Source: Erysipelotrichaceae bacterium (lineage in GTDB: Bacteria > Bacillota_I > Bacilli_A > Erysipelotrichales > Erysipelotrichaceae). From it: a stretch of DNA of 64,000 nt. The position numbers were made by a program, and so were the translations under genes. Numbering within the stretch: position 1 is the stretch's first letter; every line of letters begins with the position of its first letter. The stretch spans positions 4,504 to 68,503 of the forward strand of contig DXZE01000005.1 of NCBI GenBank assembly GCA_019415435.1, in the 5' to 3' direction. The notes beneath the pieces are model-generated. The model was not told where the DNA came from, made no database searches, and saw only the letters and a program-made list of their open reading frames with translations. Positions 16,521 to 24,858 of this stretch are shown piece by piece.

Positions 16521-17198
16521 TTACCCCCGATCCGCATTATAGTAATTTAATTTCTTTTCTCCCCAATGCTGAATACCGGTCAGCACTGTACAGAAAATCA
16601 GATAAACTACTGCAACTTCTATATACAATGGCAAGAACTGATAGGTTCTGCCTGCTATTCTCTCGGTTTCCATAAACATCTCGGCAACCGTAATATTTGC
16701 GGCTAAAGATGTATCCTTGACAAGGGATATCAGATTATTAAAGAGAGATGGGAATGCACTTCTGAATGCCTGCGGCAGGATGACATGCCACATAATGGAT
16801 GCATAGCTCATACCTGCGCAATATCCTGCCTCCATCTGTCCTTCCGGTACACTTTCTATTGAACCACGTACGGTTTCAGCACAATAGGCACCTGTATTTA
16901 AAGAGAAGACCAGGATAGCAGAGTTAATTGCACTGATTCTGATACCAACACTGGTTAATCCAAAGTATGTAATAAATAACTGTACCAGCATTGGTGTTCC
17001 TCTGAACACCCAGATATAGAACCATACGATCTGTCTCAAGACAGGAACCTTTGCATACTGTACCATGGCACAGACAACCGCAATTACCATTGCGATAGCG
17101 AATGAAATAACTGTCAGAGGAATTGTCACCTGAATGCCGGACATCAGCATCTTAGGAAATGACTGTACCAACAATTCCCATATATCTCCAGCACTCAT
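16521..17198 (-). CDS. Amino-acid ABC transporter permease
   Basis: The 225-residue HisM/GlnP-type permease has about five membrane segments. It carries IWVFRGTPMLVQL near 75 and the EAA loop EAGYCAGMSYASIMWHVILPQA near 140, the site that contacts the ATPase. It is the first gene of the operon, behind GGAGGG 6-7 bases upstream. No cognate riboswitch is visible in the roughly 240 bases upstream. Confidence 0.92.
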   Translation of the reverse strand: MSAGDIWELLVQSFPKMLMSGIQVTIPLTVISFAIAMVIAVVCAMVQYAKVPVLRQIVWFYIWVFRGTPMLVQLFITYFGLTSVGIRISAINSAILVFSLNTGAYCAETVRGSIESVPEGQMEAGYCAGMSYASIMWHVILPQAFRSAFPSLFNNLISLVKDTSLAANITVAEMFMETERIAGRTYQFLPLYIEVAVVYLIFCTVLTGIQHWGEKKLNYYNADRG

Positions 17199-17440
17199 GT
17201 AATTCCCTCCTCAACAATTATCTAAAAGAATAGACTTAACCATCTTCGCATGCAATTCATATGCTCAGATATTTTTATAACCTCCTTTAATTTCTCTAAG
17301 CATATTTGAAAACATGTACACATGCTGATGCATATAAGTTATGACTATATTTAAAGATTGAAACTATGATTCAGTGCATATTTATAACTTGTAAAAGTAT
17401 AAAAAAAGACATCATGAGACATCTTCTGTATTACCGCGTA

Positions 17441-17689
17441 TCAGTCTGACATTAGGTTTTGATGCATGAGATCATCATTCTTTACCTCATGAATACGGCT
17501 CTTTAATTCTGCAGCCTCCGCAGGCGTAAAGCCATTTTCATCCTGAAGTAAAAGACTTTTACCACGATCACGTACAACTTGTTTTATTAATGCAAGTGTT
17601 GCTGAAGACATTGTTAATCCAGGCGCATTACAAAGCTTACGATAAGCATCCTATGTTTTCTGATCCATCTCAAATGTTAATTTTGTCAT
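17441..17689 (-). pseudogene. RelB/DinJ-type antitoxin pseudogene (in-frame TAG)
   Basis: A frame of 83 codons starts at ATG 17689 behind GAGGA. It reads MTKLTFEMDQKT, then TAG at 17653-17651, then DAYRKLCNAPGLTMSSATLA and on to VVRDRGKSLLLQDENGF. The N-terminus matches the ribbon-helix-helix DNA-binding part of RelB/DinJ antitoxins (FRMDE...K..F..LC...GLSMS.A). No toxin gene follows on the minus strand, so this is an orphan remnant. A shorter product from the internal ATG in TMSS cannot be excluded. The gap 17199-17440 holds nothing else recognisable. Confidence 0.65.
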
Positions 17690-17791
17690 AACTATATTTC
17701 CTCTTTCAGGCAGTATAGCATCCGTTATTTCAAATAATAAACAGATGGTCACAGGAGATACTCTCATAACCATCTGTCTGACTTCATTCAA

Positions 17792-18238
17792 TTACTTAAG
17801 CAGTGTACCAAGAACCTGATTGACAGCTTTGCCATCGGTTTTACCCTTGTATTCACTCATCATAGTTTTCATGATCTTACCCTGGCTCTTCTTGGTAAGT
17901 TCCAGGTTCTGATCAGAAACAATCTTCATGATAGCTTCCCTGATCTCTTCTTCAGACATCTGCTTTGGCAGATACCCTTCCAGGATAGCAATCTTCTGAT
18001 TTGTCTGATCAATCAGATCTGTACGGCTGGCTGGTGTTTCAGCCAGAGAATCTTTCTGCTGTTTGAGTTCCTTCTGAATGCATGTAATCTCTTCTTCTTT
18101 GGAAAGTTCCTTGCCGCTTTCCTTCTCTTTTAATGCAATTGAAGAAATAACCAATGAAAGAACCCCCTTCTTAATAGTGTCATGATCCTTCATTGCCTGC
18201 ATATTATCTTTTCTTAACTGTTTTAATAATTCACCCAT
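17792..18238 (-). CDS. yqeY: GatB/YqeY domain protein
   Basis: The 148-residue YqeY family protein has a helical N-terminal half (LLKQLRKDNMQAMK, LSLVISSIALKEKESG) and a C-terminal GatB/YqeY tail with EGYLPKQMSEEEI and GKIMKTMMSEYKGKTDGK. The family resembles the tRNA-binding tail of GatB and is thought to be tRNA-related, but its precise role is unsettled. It lies 1 bp after the chorismate mutase gene, so the two are co-transcribed. Confidence 0.93.
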   Translation of the reverse strand: MGELLKQLRKDNMQAMKDHDTIKKGVLSLVISSIALKEKESGKELSKEEEITCIQKELKQQKDSLAETPASRTDLIDQTNQKIAILEGYLPKQMSEEEIREAIMKIVSDQNLELTKKSQGKIMKTMMSEYKGKTDGKAVNQVLGTLLK

Positions 18239-18239
18239 A

Positions 18240-18524
18240 TTAATCCTCCTTCTTCTTATCTAAGATATCCTGCTGGTATTGTCTCGATAATGCCAGCAGT
18301 TTCTTATACCATTCTGTAAAATACGGACGTATGTCTTCCCTTTGAATACGTTCCGTATTCTTCTTCGTTATATCGTCTTCTCTGCCGCTGTTCAATATCG
18401 GCAGATCATTCTCCATCTTATATGCAATGACATCTTCTACTACTGTAAATCTCTTTTCAAAGAGTTCGGTAATCTGCTTATCTATTTTATCTATAGCATT
18501 GCGGTCTTCTTCTAATCTGTTCAT
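18240..18524 (-). CDS. Chorismate mutase, type II (AroQ fold)
   Basis: This 94-residue all-helical protein converts chorismate to prephenate. The AroQ pattern is visible: R-x2-I-x2-ID at the start of helix 1 (DRNAIDKIDKQITELFEKRF), VIAYKMENDLPI with the conserved Lys near 40, and a third helix ending in SRQYQQ. A TATAAT lies 17 bases before the ATG, with AGGTACAG as ribosome site. It is transcribed with yqeY. Confidence 0.85.
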   Translation of the reverse strand: MNRLEEDRNAIDKIDKQITELFEKRFTVVEDVIAYKMENDLPILNSGREDDITKKNTERIQREDIRPYFTEWYKKLLALSRQYQQDILDKKKED

Positions 18525-18625
18525 ATACTGTACCTGTACCTATTATATACTTTAATAAAAATGTTTCACGTTTTCAGAATTATGATAGAATTCGTTTGCG
18601 TTATATATGAAAAGGATGTGAAAGT

Positions 18626-19843
18626 ATGGCAAAGAACTTTGTATTCATATCGCCGACATTTCCAAAAACATATTATCAGTTTCCATTGGCCTGGAAACGT
18701 ATCGGCGGAACATCTTTATGCATTGGTGAAGATTCATGGGACTCTCTTTCCCAGAATATGAAAGATGCATGTGATGAATACTATCAGGTTGGCAGTATGA
18801 AAGATTATGATCAGATGTATCGTGCTGTAGCCTGGTTTGCTCATAAACATGGAAAGATAGACTGGCTTGAAAGCAATAACGAATACTGGCTGGAACAGGA
18901 TGCACGCTTGCGTACAGACTTCAATATCACTACCGGTGATAAAACTGATACAGTCATGCGCTTCAAGACAAAGTCCAATATGAAAAAGTATTATGCCAGG
19001 GCAGGTGTCCCTACTGCAAGATACCACATGGTATCTGACTATGACTCTGGCAAGGCATTTGTAAATGAAGTAGGTTATCCGGTTATTGTAAAGCCTGATG
19101 ATGGTGTCGGAGCTAACTTTACATGGAAGATCCATAATGATAAGGAATTAAGAGATTTCTATCATCAGCACCTGCAGGTTCCTTACATCATGGAAGAGTT
19201 TGTACCTGGTGCAATTGTTTCCTTTGATGGTATTACGGATCAGAATAACAACATCATCTTCCGTACATCTCATGTATTCCCTGATCCGATCATGGATATA
19301 GTCAATCAGAAGGATGAATGCTGGTATTACAGTGTCAGAAAGATTCCGGATGATCTCAATGAAGCAGGTGAAAGAGTCATTCATGCCTTTGATATCCGCG
19401 GCCGTTTCTTCCATACAGAATACTTCCGTTTATCCGAAGATAAACCAGGATTGGGTAATAAAGGTGACTTAGTAGGATTAGAAGTCAACATGCGTCCGCC
19501 AGGAGGCTATACCCCTGACATGATGAACTTTGCCAATGACATAAATGTATATCTGATTTATGCCAATATGGCTATGTACAATGAAGGTCTCTATAAGACT
19601 AATCGTCCATATTATTGTGTCTATGTTGGTAAGCGTGATCGTTATAATGACCTGTATCTGCATAACCAGGCTGCTATCTTTACTAAATATGGACAGTCTA
19701 TTGTCATGCATGAAAGAATGCCTGAGTTATTAGGTTCTGCCATGGGTAATGAATTCTATATTGCAAGATTCCCTGATGAAGAAGAAGTATTTGAATTTGT
19801 CAAATATGTCTACGCAAAGAAGGGTCTAACTGATGAAGACTGA
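18626..19843 (+). CDS. ATP-grasp ligase of unknown substrate
   Basis: This is a 405-residue ATP-grasp enzyme. The central nucleotide-binding region is readable at about 130-200 (MKKYYARAGVPTARYH, GYPVIVKPDDGVGA, MEEFVPGAIVSFDGI) and metal-binding residues at about 285-305 (LVGLEVNMRPPGGYTPD). Such enzymes join a carboxylate to an amine or thiol through an acyl phosphate. The gene overlaps the start of the following esterase gene by 11 bp, so the two products are probably made in fixed ratio and work together. The ribosome site is AAAGGAT before the ATG. Confidence 0.85.
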   Translation: MAKNFVFISPTFPKTYYQFPLAWKRIGGTSLCIGEDSWDSLSQNMKDACDEYYQVGSMKDYDQMYRAVAWFAHKHGKIDWLESNNEYWLEQDARLRTDFNITTGDKTDTVMRFKTKSNMKKYYARAGVPTARYHMVSDYDSGKAFVNEVGYPVIVKPDDGVGANFTWKIHNDKELRDFYHQHLQVPYIMEEFVPGAIVSFDGITDQNNNIIFRTSHVFPDPIMDIVNQKDECWYYSVRKIPDDLNEAGERVIHAFDIRGRFFHTEYFRLSEDKPGLGNKGDLVGLEVNMRPPGGYTPDMMNFANDINVYLIYANMAMYNEGLYKTNRPYYCVYVGKRDRYNDLYLHNQAAIFTKYGQSIVMHERMPELLGSAMGNEFYIARFPDEEEVFEFVKYVYAKKGLTDED

Positions 19844-20591
19844 ATGGTTTAAAGAATACTCCAGTAATCTTGGCAGAGATATGGAATTCCAGGTATATGG
19901 ACATGCAGGTAAGCCTGTACTGGTATTTCCTTCCCAGGATGGCAGATGGTTTGATTATGCTGATAATGGCATGATTGATGCGGCAGCACCATATATAGAT
20001 GCTGGCAGAATTCAGATGTTCTGTATTGATTCCAATGATCAGAACTCATGGTCAAGAGTCAATGACTGGGATAACAGAAACCGTATTGAACAGCAGGAAG
20101 CCTATTACCATTATGTTGTAGATGAACTTGTACCACGTATCTATGACATTAATACAGCTGCTAATGGCGGTCATAAAGCAGATGGCATATTAACAACCGG
20201 ATGTTCCATGGGCGGCTTTCATGCCTTAAACTTCTTATTAAGAAGACCGGATATCTTCTCTGGCTGCATTGCCTTATCCGGTGCCTATAATGCAAGACTA
20301 TTCTTCCCTGATTATATGGATGATCTTGTCTATAACAACTCTCCGGTAGATTATATCAATGGCATGCCATATGATCATCCATATGTTGAGATGTATCGTC
20401 ACAGGGATATCATCATATGCTGTGGCAGAGGCGCATGGGAACATCCTATGCAGGAAGATGCCCAGCGTATGAAAGAATTATTCGAATACAAGAATATTCC
20501 TGCATGGGTAGATTTCTGGGGAAATGATGTAGCCCATGACTGGCCATGGTGGCGTAAACAGCTTCCATATTACTTAAACTTTGTATGTTAA
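19833..20591 (+). CDS. Putative esterase (alpha/beta hydrolase, esterase D-like)
   Basis: The 252-residue alpha/beta hydrolase has nucleophile elbow TTGCSMGGFHALNFLL (Ser about 125), an LSGAYNARLFFP segment and a C-terminal His in DVAHDWPWW (about 236). The fold is that of the esterase D/S-formylglutathione hydrolase group, but the substrate is unknown. Translation is coupled to the ATP-grasp ligase. Hydrolysis of the ligase product or of an acylated precursor is a reasonable guess only. A terminator follows directly. Confidence 0.85.
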   Translation: MKTEWFKEYSSNLGRDMEFQVYGHAGKPVLVFPSQDGRWFDYADNGMIDAAAPYIDAGRIQMFCIDSNDQNSWSRVNDWDNRNRIEQQEAYYHYVVDELVPRIYDINTAANGGHKADGILTTGCSMGGFHALNFLLRRPDIFSGCIALSGAYNARLFFPDYMDDLVYNNSPVDYINGMPYDHPYVEMYRHRDIIICCGRGAWEHPMQEDAQRMKELFEYKNIPAWVDFWGNDVAHDWPWWRKQLPYYLNFVC

Positions 20592-20825
20592 AAGATGCCT
20601 CGCAGCATCTTTTATTTTTGGGTCATAGATCAGTTTACGGTCATCCTTATACTTTGCAAACTTCTTAGCCTTATCCATGTCTTTATTCTTAATGCATTCA
20701 TAAGCATTTCTCGCTTTTGCAACAGTGATTTCAGGCAGTGTTTTCTGTGGATCATCCGATGAGATATGGGATTTCTCCTTTAGGAATCCCATGGTTTCAA
20801 ATGTCGCATTTTTCCGGTAAGACAA
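20574..20825 (-). CDS. Small hypothetical protein, uncertain
   Basis: This Lys-rich 83-codon frame starts with TTG at 20825, with GGAG 5 bases upstream. No family is recognised. The second half (KARNAYECIKNKDMDKAKKF) looks like real helical protein rather than a shadow. Its 3' end overlaps the esterase stop and contains that gene's terminator, which argues against an intact gene. It may be the tail of a decayed gene. Confidence 0.3.
   Translation of the reverse strand: MSYRKNATFETMGFLKEKSHISSDDPQKTLPEITVAKARNAYECIKNKDMDKAKKFAKYKDDRKLIYDPKIKDAARHLLTYKV
20591..20613 (+). terminator. Terminator of the ATP-grasp/esterase operon
   Basis: AAGATGC and GCATCTT pair around a 6-base loop, followed by TTATTTTT. 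Confidence 0.7.
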
Positions 20826-20961
20826 TACGTCTCCATACTGGTAGTTTTGTATGTTCCAATATTACTTTACATATGTGTACAGGCATATTCCTCTCTCCTT
20901 ATGTTCAAAATTACCACTTTTTATTTACAGAATATTTGGTATCATAGTTAGGTATTCATTC

Positions 20962-21042
20962 GGGGGATTGGTGAAATTGGTAGACACGCTAGTCTTAGGA
21001 ACTAGTGGCTCAGCCATATGGGTTCGAGTCCCATATCCCCCA
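20962..21042 (+). tRNA. tRNA-Leu (anticodon UAG)
   Basis: The acceptor arms GGGGGAT and ATCCCCC pair. The anticodon stem CTAGT/ACTAG encloses loop CTTAGGA with anticodon TAG. A class II variable arm (TGGCTCAGCCA) and T arm with GGTTCGAGTCC complete it. CCA is not encoded. Confidence 0.95.
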
Positions 21043-21046
21043 CGAT

Positions 21047-21075
21047 GCCTGTAATGATTTACAGGCTTTTCTTTT
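21047..21075 (+). terminator. Terminator after tRNA-Leu
   Basis: GCCTGTAA and TTACAGGC pair around a 4-base loop, followed by TTTTCTTTT. Confidence 0.85.
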
Positions 21076-21201
21076 ACCTGATTTACAGTTTTCATAAATT
21101 GTAAATAGTTACTTTTAACATCTTGAATTGGCTAATCTCCGGCTTGTATACTGCAGTCATAACAGATTCATAAAAGTACATATACAAGAAGGAGGAACAT
21201 T

Positions 21202-22917
21202 ATGAAGGAAGCATGTTATTTTCATGATAATTCTGTCATTCTGAATTATACGGCATCATTTGTTACATCTGCCAATCAGCTGTTGGATTCTGATCCATTC
21301 AATCAGTTTCTGGATCATTATCTGAACTCTCTGAATACACATAGACTCGATCTCCATCAGTTCTTATTCCAGAATACAGATGATCCTGAGCAGGTAAAAA
21401 CAAATTTAAAGAGTGTATTCAGAATGCTGTTATTGATGAATACAAGAAATATAGATTTCCCATATCTTGAATTACCGGATATATTCCTGGATGTAGTTGA
21501 AGAAGGCTACAAGTACTGGACATCTCTGGAGCGTTTCTCTATTTTATATGCGCCAAGAGCAGACAGCTATCAGACCAATGCCTTCATGAATGTAGATGGT
21601 CAGATCAATGAAATAGCCCGTGATTTCTATCGTACATTAGAACGTAAGATCACCGGCAGAGCGGATAACATGTACAAGCAGATCCAGGCTGGTACAAATG
21701 CTTCATTGCTTATGCAGCAATACAACTGGGATTGCCCGGAAAAGTATTCGGTATTAAAGAATATAAGCTTTGTCCATACGATTATGGTGCGTACACCATT
21801 AATCATACACACAAAGTCCAATAAACGTACCAATACCTTTACCGATGCGGATCATAACCCGATTGAAGACTTCAATGGTGATGCAGAAGACTGGTTCTGC
21901 TATCCTGCTTTAATAGGCAAGGTACTTGTCTATGCCTGCTTCCATAGGGATTATATGTGCAGTTGTGTAGCAACAAGCGGTCTTTTCCAGCTTGCAAGAG
22001 AAGAAGATTGTGTTGGCAGAAAGCCTGATGCCATCCTCTTATTTGGCAACTATGATGGCACTAAGGATACCGTCTTCTACAAAGATAAGGAAAACGGCAT
22101 CTGGGTAGGAAAGACTTCTGCTTCAGAAGAGATTGATTATTTCGGCTATACAAAGAAATCCATGCTTACGCTGCATAATCTTGTCATGATGGAAAGAGGA
22201 TGGCTGCCGATTCATGGTGCCATGGTCAATCTGTATCTGAAAGATGGAACCAGGAAAGGTCTGATGTTCATGGGTGACTCTGGTGCCGGTAAGTCAGAAA
22301 CATTAGAAGCATTGAGTAATCTTGCCTCTGACATCATCGATCATCAGGAAACCGTATTTGACGATATGGGTACCATCCATATGGACGAAAACAGAAATCT
22401 CTGGGCTGAAGGCACAGAAATCGGTGCCTTTGTAAGATTAGATGATCTTGGTCAGGGAACTGCTTATAAAGAACTGGATCGCTCCACCTTCTTCAATCCT
22501 GAAAAGACCAATGCCAGAGTTGTTATGCCGGCAGCCCCTTATAAGACCATCACAAAGGATCATAAGATAGACTGTCTCTTATATGCCAATAACTATGACG
22601 ATAAGCGTGGCATGCACTTATTCGCAAACAGGGAAGAAGCCGAAGATACCTTTATCCAGGGTAAGAGATTTGCCTTAGGCACAACCCAGGAAAAAGGCTT
22701 ATCCACGACCTTCTTTGCCAATCCATTCGGTCCGATGCAAAGACAGGAAGACTGCAAGGTATTGATTGATAAGATCTTTGCCCGTTTGTTTGAAAAGAAT
22801 ATCCCGGTTGGTGAAGTCTATACTTGTCTTGGTTTACCAGATAAAGGTAATCATGGCATTGATGAAGCCGCAAAAGAACTGCTGAAGTTTGTACAGGACA
22901 CTGACAAGAAAGAATAA
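21202..22917 (+). CDS. HPr kinase/PEPCK-superfamily P-loop protein, uncharacterised
   Basis: The 571-residue protein has an N-terminal half of unknown fold and a C-terminal kinase-like half. IHGAMVNLYLKDG leads to the P-loop MGDSGAGKSETLEAL (about 353-368), then ETVFDDMGTI, close to the HPr kinase order (HGvlvdv, GDSGxGKSE, DD). Later NARVVMPAAPYK and a LLYANNYDD segment recall ATP-type PEP carboxykinase. It is not a normal PEPCK, whose P-loop is GLSGTGKTT, and it is far longer than HPr kinase. Annotation as PEPCK would be misleading. The start follows AAGGAGGAA. Confidence 0.7.
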   Translation: MKEACYFHDNSVILNYTASFVTSANQLLDSDPFNQFLDHYLNSLNTHRLDLHQFLFQNTDDPEQVKTNLKSVFRMLLLMNTRNIDFPYLELPDIFLDVVEEGYKYWTSLERFSILYAPRADSYQTNAFMNVDGQINEIARDFYRTLERKITGRADNMYKQIQAGTNASLLMQQYNWDCPEKYSVLKNISFVHTIMVRTPLIIHTKSNKRTNTFTDADHNPIEDFNGDAEDWFCYPALIGKVLVYACFHRDYMCSCVATSGLFQLAREEDCVGRKPDAILLFGNYDGTKDTVFYKDKENGIWVGKTSASEEIDYFGYTKKSMLTLHNLVMMERGWLPIHGAMVNLYLKDGTRKGLMFMGDSGAGKSETLEALSNLASDIIDHQETVFDDMGTIHMDENRNLWAEGTEIGAFVRLDDLGQGTAYKELDRSTFFNPEKTNARVVMPAAPYKTITKDHKIDCLLYANNYDDKRGMHLFANREEAEDTFIQGKRFALGTTQEKGLSTTFFANPFGPMQRQEDCKVLIDKIFARLFEKNIPVGEVYTCLGLPDKGNHGIDEAAKELLKFVQDTDKKE

Positions 22918-22928
22918 GCAATTTAATG

Positions 22929-22960
22929 CCGCATCTGAAACATATCAGATGCGGTATTTT
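22929..22960 (+). terminator. Terminator of the HPrK/PEPCK-like gene
   Basis: CCGCATCTGA and TCAGATGCGG (10 bp) pair around a 6-base loop, followed by TATTTT. Confidence 0.85.
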
Positions 22961-22964
22961 CATA

Positions 22965-22989
22965 CTGAAAAACCGGGATCTCTCCCGGT
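22965..22989 (-). terminator. Terminator of gdhA
   Basis: On the minus strand ACCGGGA, GAGA loop and TCCCGGT are followed by TTTTTC. Confidence 0.85.
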
Positions 22990-22997
22990 ATTTATTA

Positions 22998-24344
22998 TCA
23001 GAATAAGCCCTGTGACATCATTGCGTCAGCCACTTTGACAAAGCCTGCAATATTAGCACCCTTGACCAGATCATAGCCAAGACCATATTCTTCCGCATAC
23101 TTACTGCTGTTATCAACGATTGACTTCATAATGCCCTTCAACTTTTCATCTACTTCTTCCGCTGTCCAGCTCAGTCTTTCAGAGTTCTGAGACATCTCTA
23201 ATGCGGATACGGCAACACCACCGGCATTGACTGCCTTGGCAGGCCCTACAATCACACCATGATCCTGCAGATAAGCAATAGCTTCATTTGTGGCAGGCAT
23301 GTTCGCACCTTCAAAGTAGTACTTTGTGCCATTATCTACAATCTGCTTTGCCTCAGCAAGTCCGATTTCATTCTGAGTAGCACATGGAATGGCAATATCT
23401 GCCTTAACACCCCAAGGCTTCTCACCTTCATGGAACTCTAAGCCAAACTTGTCCGCATACATCCTGACGTTAGCATTTCTGGAAGCTCTCATCTCAAGCA
23501 GATAGTTAATCTTCTCTTCTGTATTGATTCCATCCGGATCATAGACATAGCCATTATGACCAGAGATTGTTAATACCCTGGCACCTAATTGGGCAGCCTT
23601 CTTGGCAACACCCCAGGCAACATTACCATAACCGGATACAGCAATGGTCTTTCCTTCCAATGTATCATTCTGATGTTTCAGAACCTGTTCTGCATAGTAC
23701 AGGGCACCATAACCGGTAGCCTCCGGTCTGATCAGGGATCCGCCATAAGATAATGGCTTGCCTGTCAGAACACCGTTATCAAATGAGTCACGGATTCTTC
23801 TGTACTGTCCAAACAGATACCCTATTTCACGACCACCGACGCCAATGTCACCGGCAGGTACATCTGTATTAAGACCAATATGTCTCTGCAGTTCTGTCAT
23901 GAAAGCCTGGCAGAAACGCATGACTTCAGCATCACTCTTGCCATGAGGATCAAAATCAGATCCACCTTTACCACCACCGATAGGCAGAGTTGTTAAGGAA
24001 TTCTTGAATACTTGTTCAAAGCCTAAGAATTTCAGAATAGAAAGATTTACGGTAGGATGGAAACGAAGGCCTCCCTTATAAGGACCTAAAGCTCCATTAA
24101 ACTGAATACGGTAGCCTCTGTTAACATGCGGCTTGCCTTCATCATCTGTCCAGGCAACTCTGAACATGATCTGTCTTTCCGGTTCAACCAGTCTTTCCAG
24201 TAATGCGGCTTTTTCATATTCCGGATGTTTTTCAATAACCGGTTCAATGGAAGTCAGCACTTCTGTAACAGTCTGCAGGAATTCGGGCTGATCCGGATTC
24301 TTCTTCTTTGTTTCTTCGATTACACGCTCAACGTAAGCATTCAT
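22998..24344 (-). CDS. gdhA: NADP-specific glutamate dehydrogenase
   Basis: GdhA makes glutamate from 2-oxoglutarate, ammonia and NADPH. At 448 residues it has the hexameric GDH length. It carries GPYKGGLRFHPTVNLSILKF near 92, the catalytic Lys motif PIGGGKGGSDFDP near 124, DVPAGDIGVGGREIGYLFGQ near 165, and Rossmann-fold SGYGNVAWG near 240. The ribosome site AAAGGAG is 6 bases before the ATG. It is monocistronic, with its own terminator. Confidence 0.97.
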   Translation of the reverse strand: MNAYVERVIEETKKKNPDQPEFLQTVTEVLTSIEPVIEKHPEYEKAALLERLVEPERQIMFRVAWTDDEGKPHVNRGYRIQFNGALGPYKGGLRFHPTVNLSILKFLGFEQVFKNSLTTLPIGGGKGGSDFDPHGKSDAEVMRFCQAFMTELQRHIGLNTDVPAGDIGVGGREIGYLFGQYRRIRDSFDNGVLTGKPLSYGGSLIRPEATGYGALYYAEQVLKHQNDTLEGKTIAVSGYGNVAWGVAKKAAQLGARVLTISGHNGYVYDPDGINTEEKINYLLEMRASRNANVRMYADKFGLEFHEGEKPWGVKADIAIPCATQNEIGLAEAKQIVDNGTKYYFEGANMPATNEAIAYLQDHGVIVGPAKAVNAGGVAVSALEMSQNSERLSWTAEEVDEKLKGIMKSIVDNSSKYAEEYGLGYDLVKGANIAGFVKVADAMMSQGLF

Positions 24345-24483
24345 ATGAATCTCCTTTCAAGAATGAACATACATTCTAAACAAAACTAATTTTATATTGT
24401 TTTGCCCTGTGCGAAAAGTTTTCTTGAAAACGATTTTGGCAATTTTTCACATATGTTTTGAAAAATTAATTCATTATTTACAA

Positions 24484-24850
24484 TCATGCATGCACACTCT
24501 GCTGTACTGGTTCCAGCTTTAAAGTATGCATGTAGTAAATGACATTGATCACAATGCCAAATGTCGTAGCACAAGGTGAGGCAAGACCAATCATCGTTAA
24601 TGAAGCATGCGGCTGCACACTCATGATATATGCCATTGGTAATCTTACAATCATTGTCTGCAATACGCCCTGTAACATAACCCAGAAAGACTTCTGATGA
24701 CCAATAATACCAGCAATTACACCAATTCCCATACCGGTAAACATAGCCTTCTTTGCACGATCTTCTTTACCTGCACATGCATTCTGTGAAACAAAGCTGG
24801 ACATAGATTGTGATAAAGAACCAGGTACAAATAAAAATGCATGATTGCTC
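24484..24850 (-). pseudogene. MATE-family efflux pump remnant
   Basis: The frame reads FLFVPGSLSQSMSSFVSQNA followed by CAGKEDRAKKAM, the MATE motif around the seventh membrane segment. After about 15 residues it jumps to GVLQTMIVRLPMAYIMS and SPCATTFGIVINVIYY, which belong to the last segments. Both the N-terminal half and an internal block are missing. The remnant abuts the stop of the SH3-domain gene. It is not a functional transporter. Confidence 0.75.
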
Positions 24851-24858
24851 AGACATAT

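Noticed and set aside
17225..17262. Possible 12-residue leader peptide (MNCMRRWLSLFF) before the amino-acid permease
   Set aside because: The AGGAGG upstream is about 20 bases from its ATG, too far, and no attenuator structure is visible.
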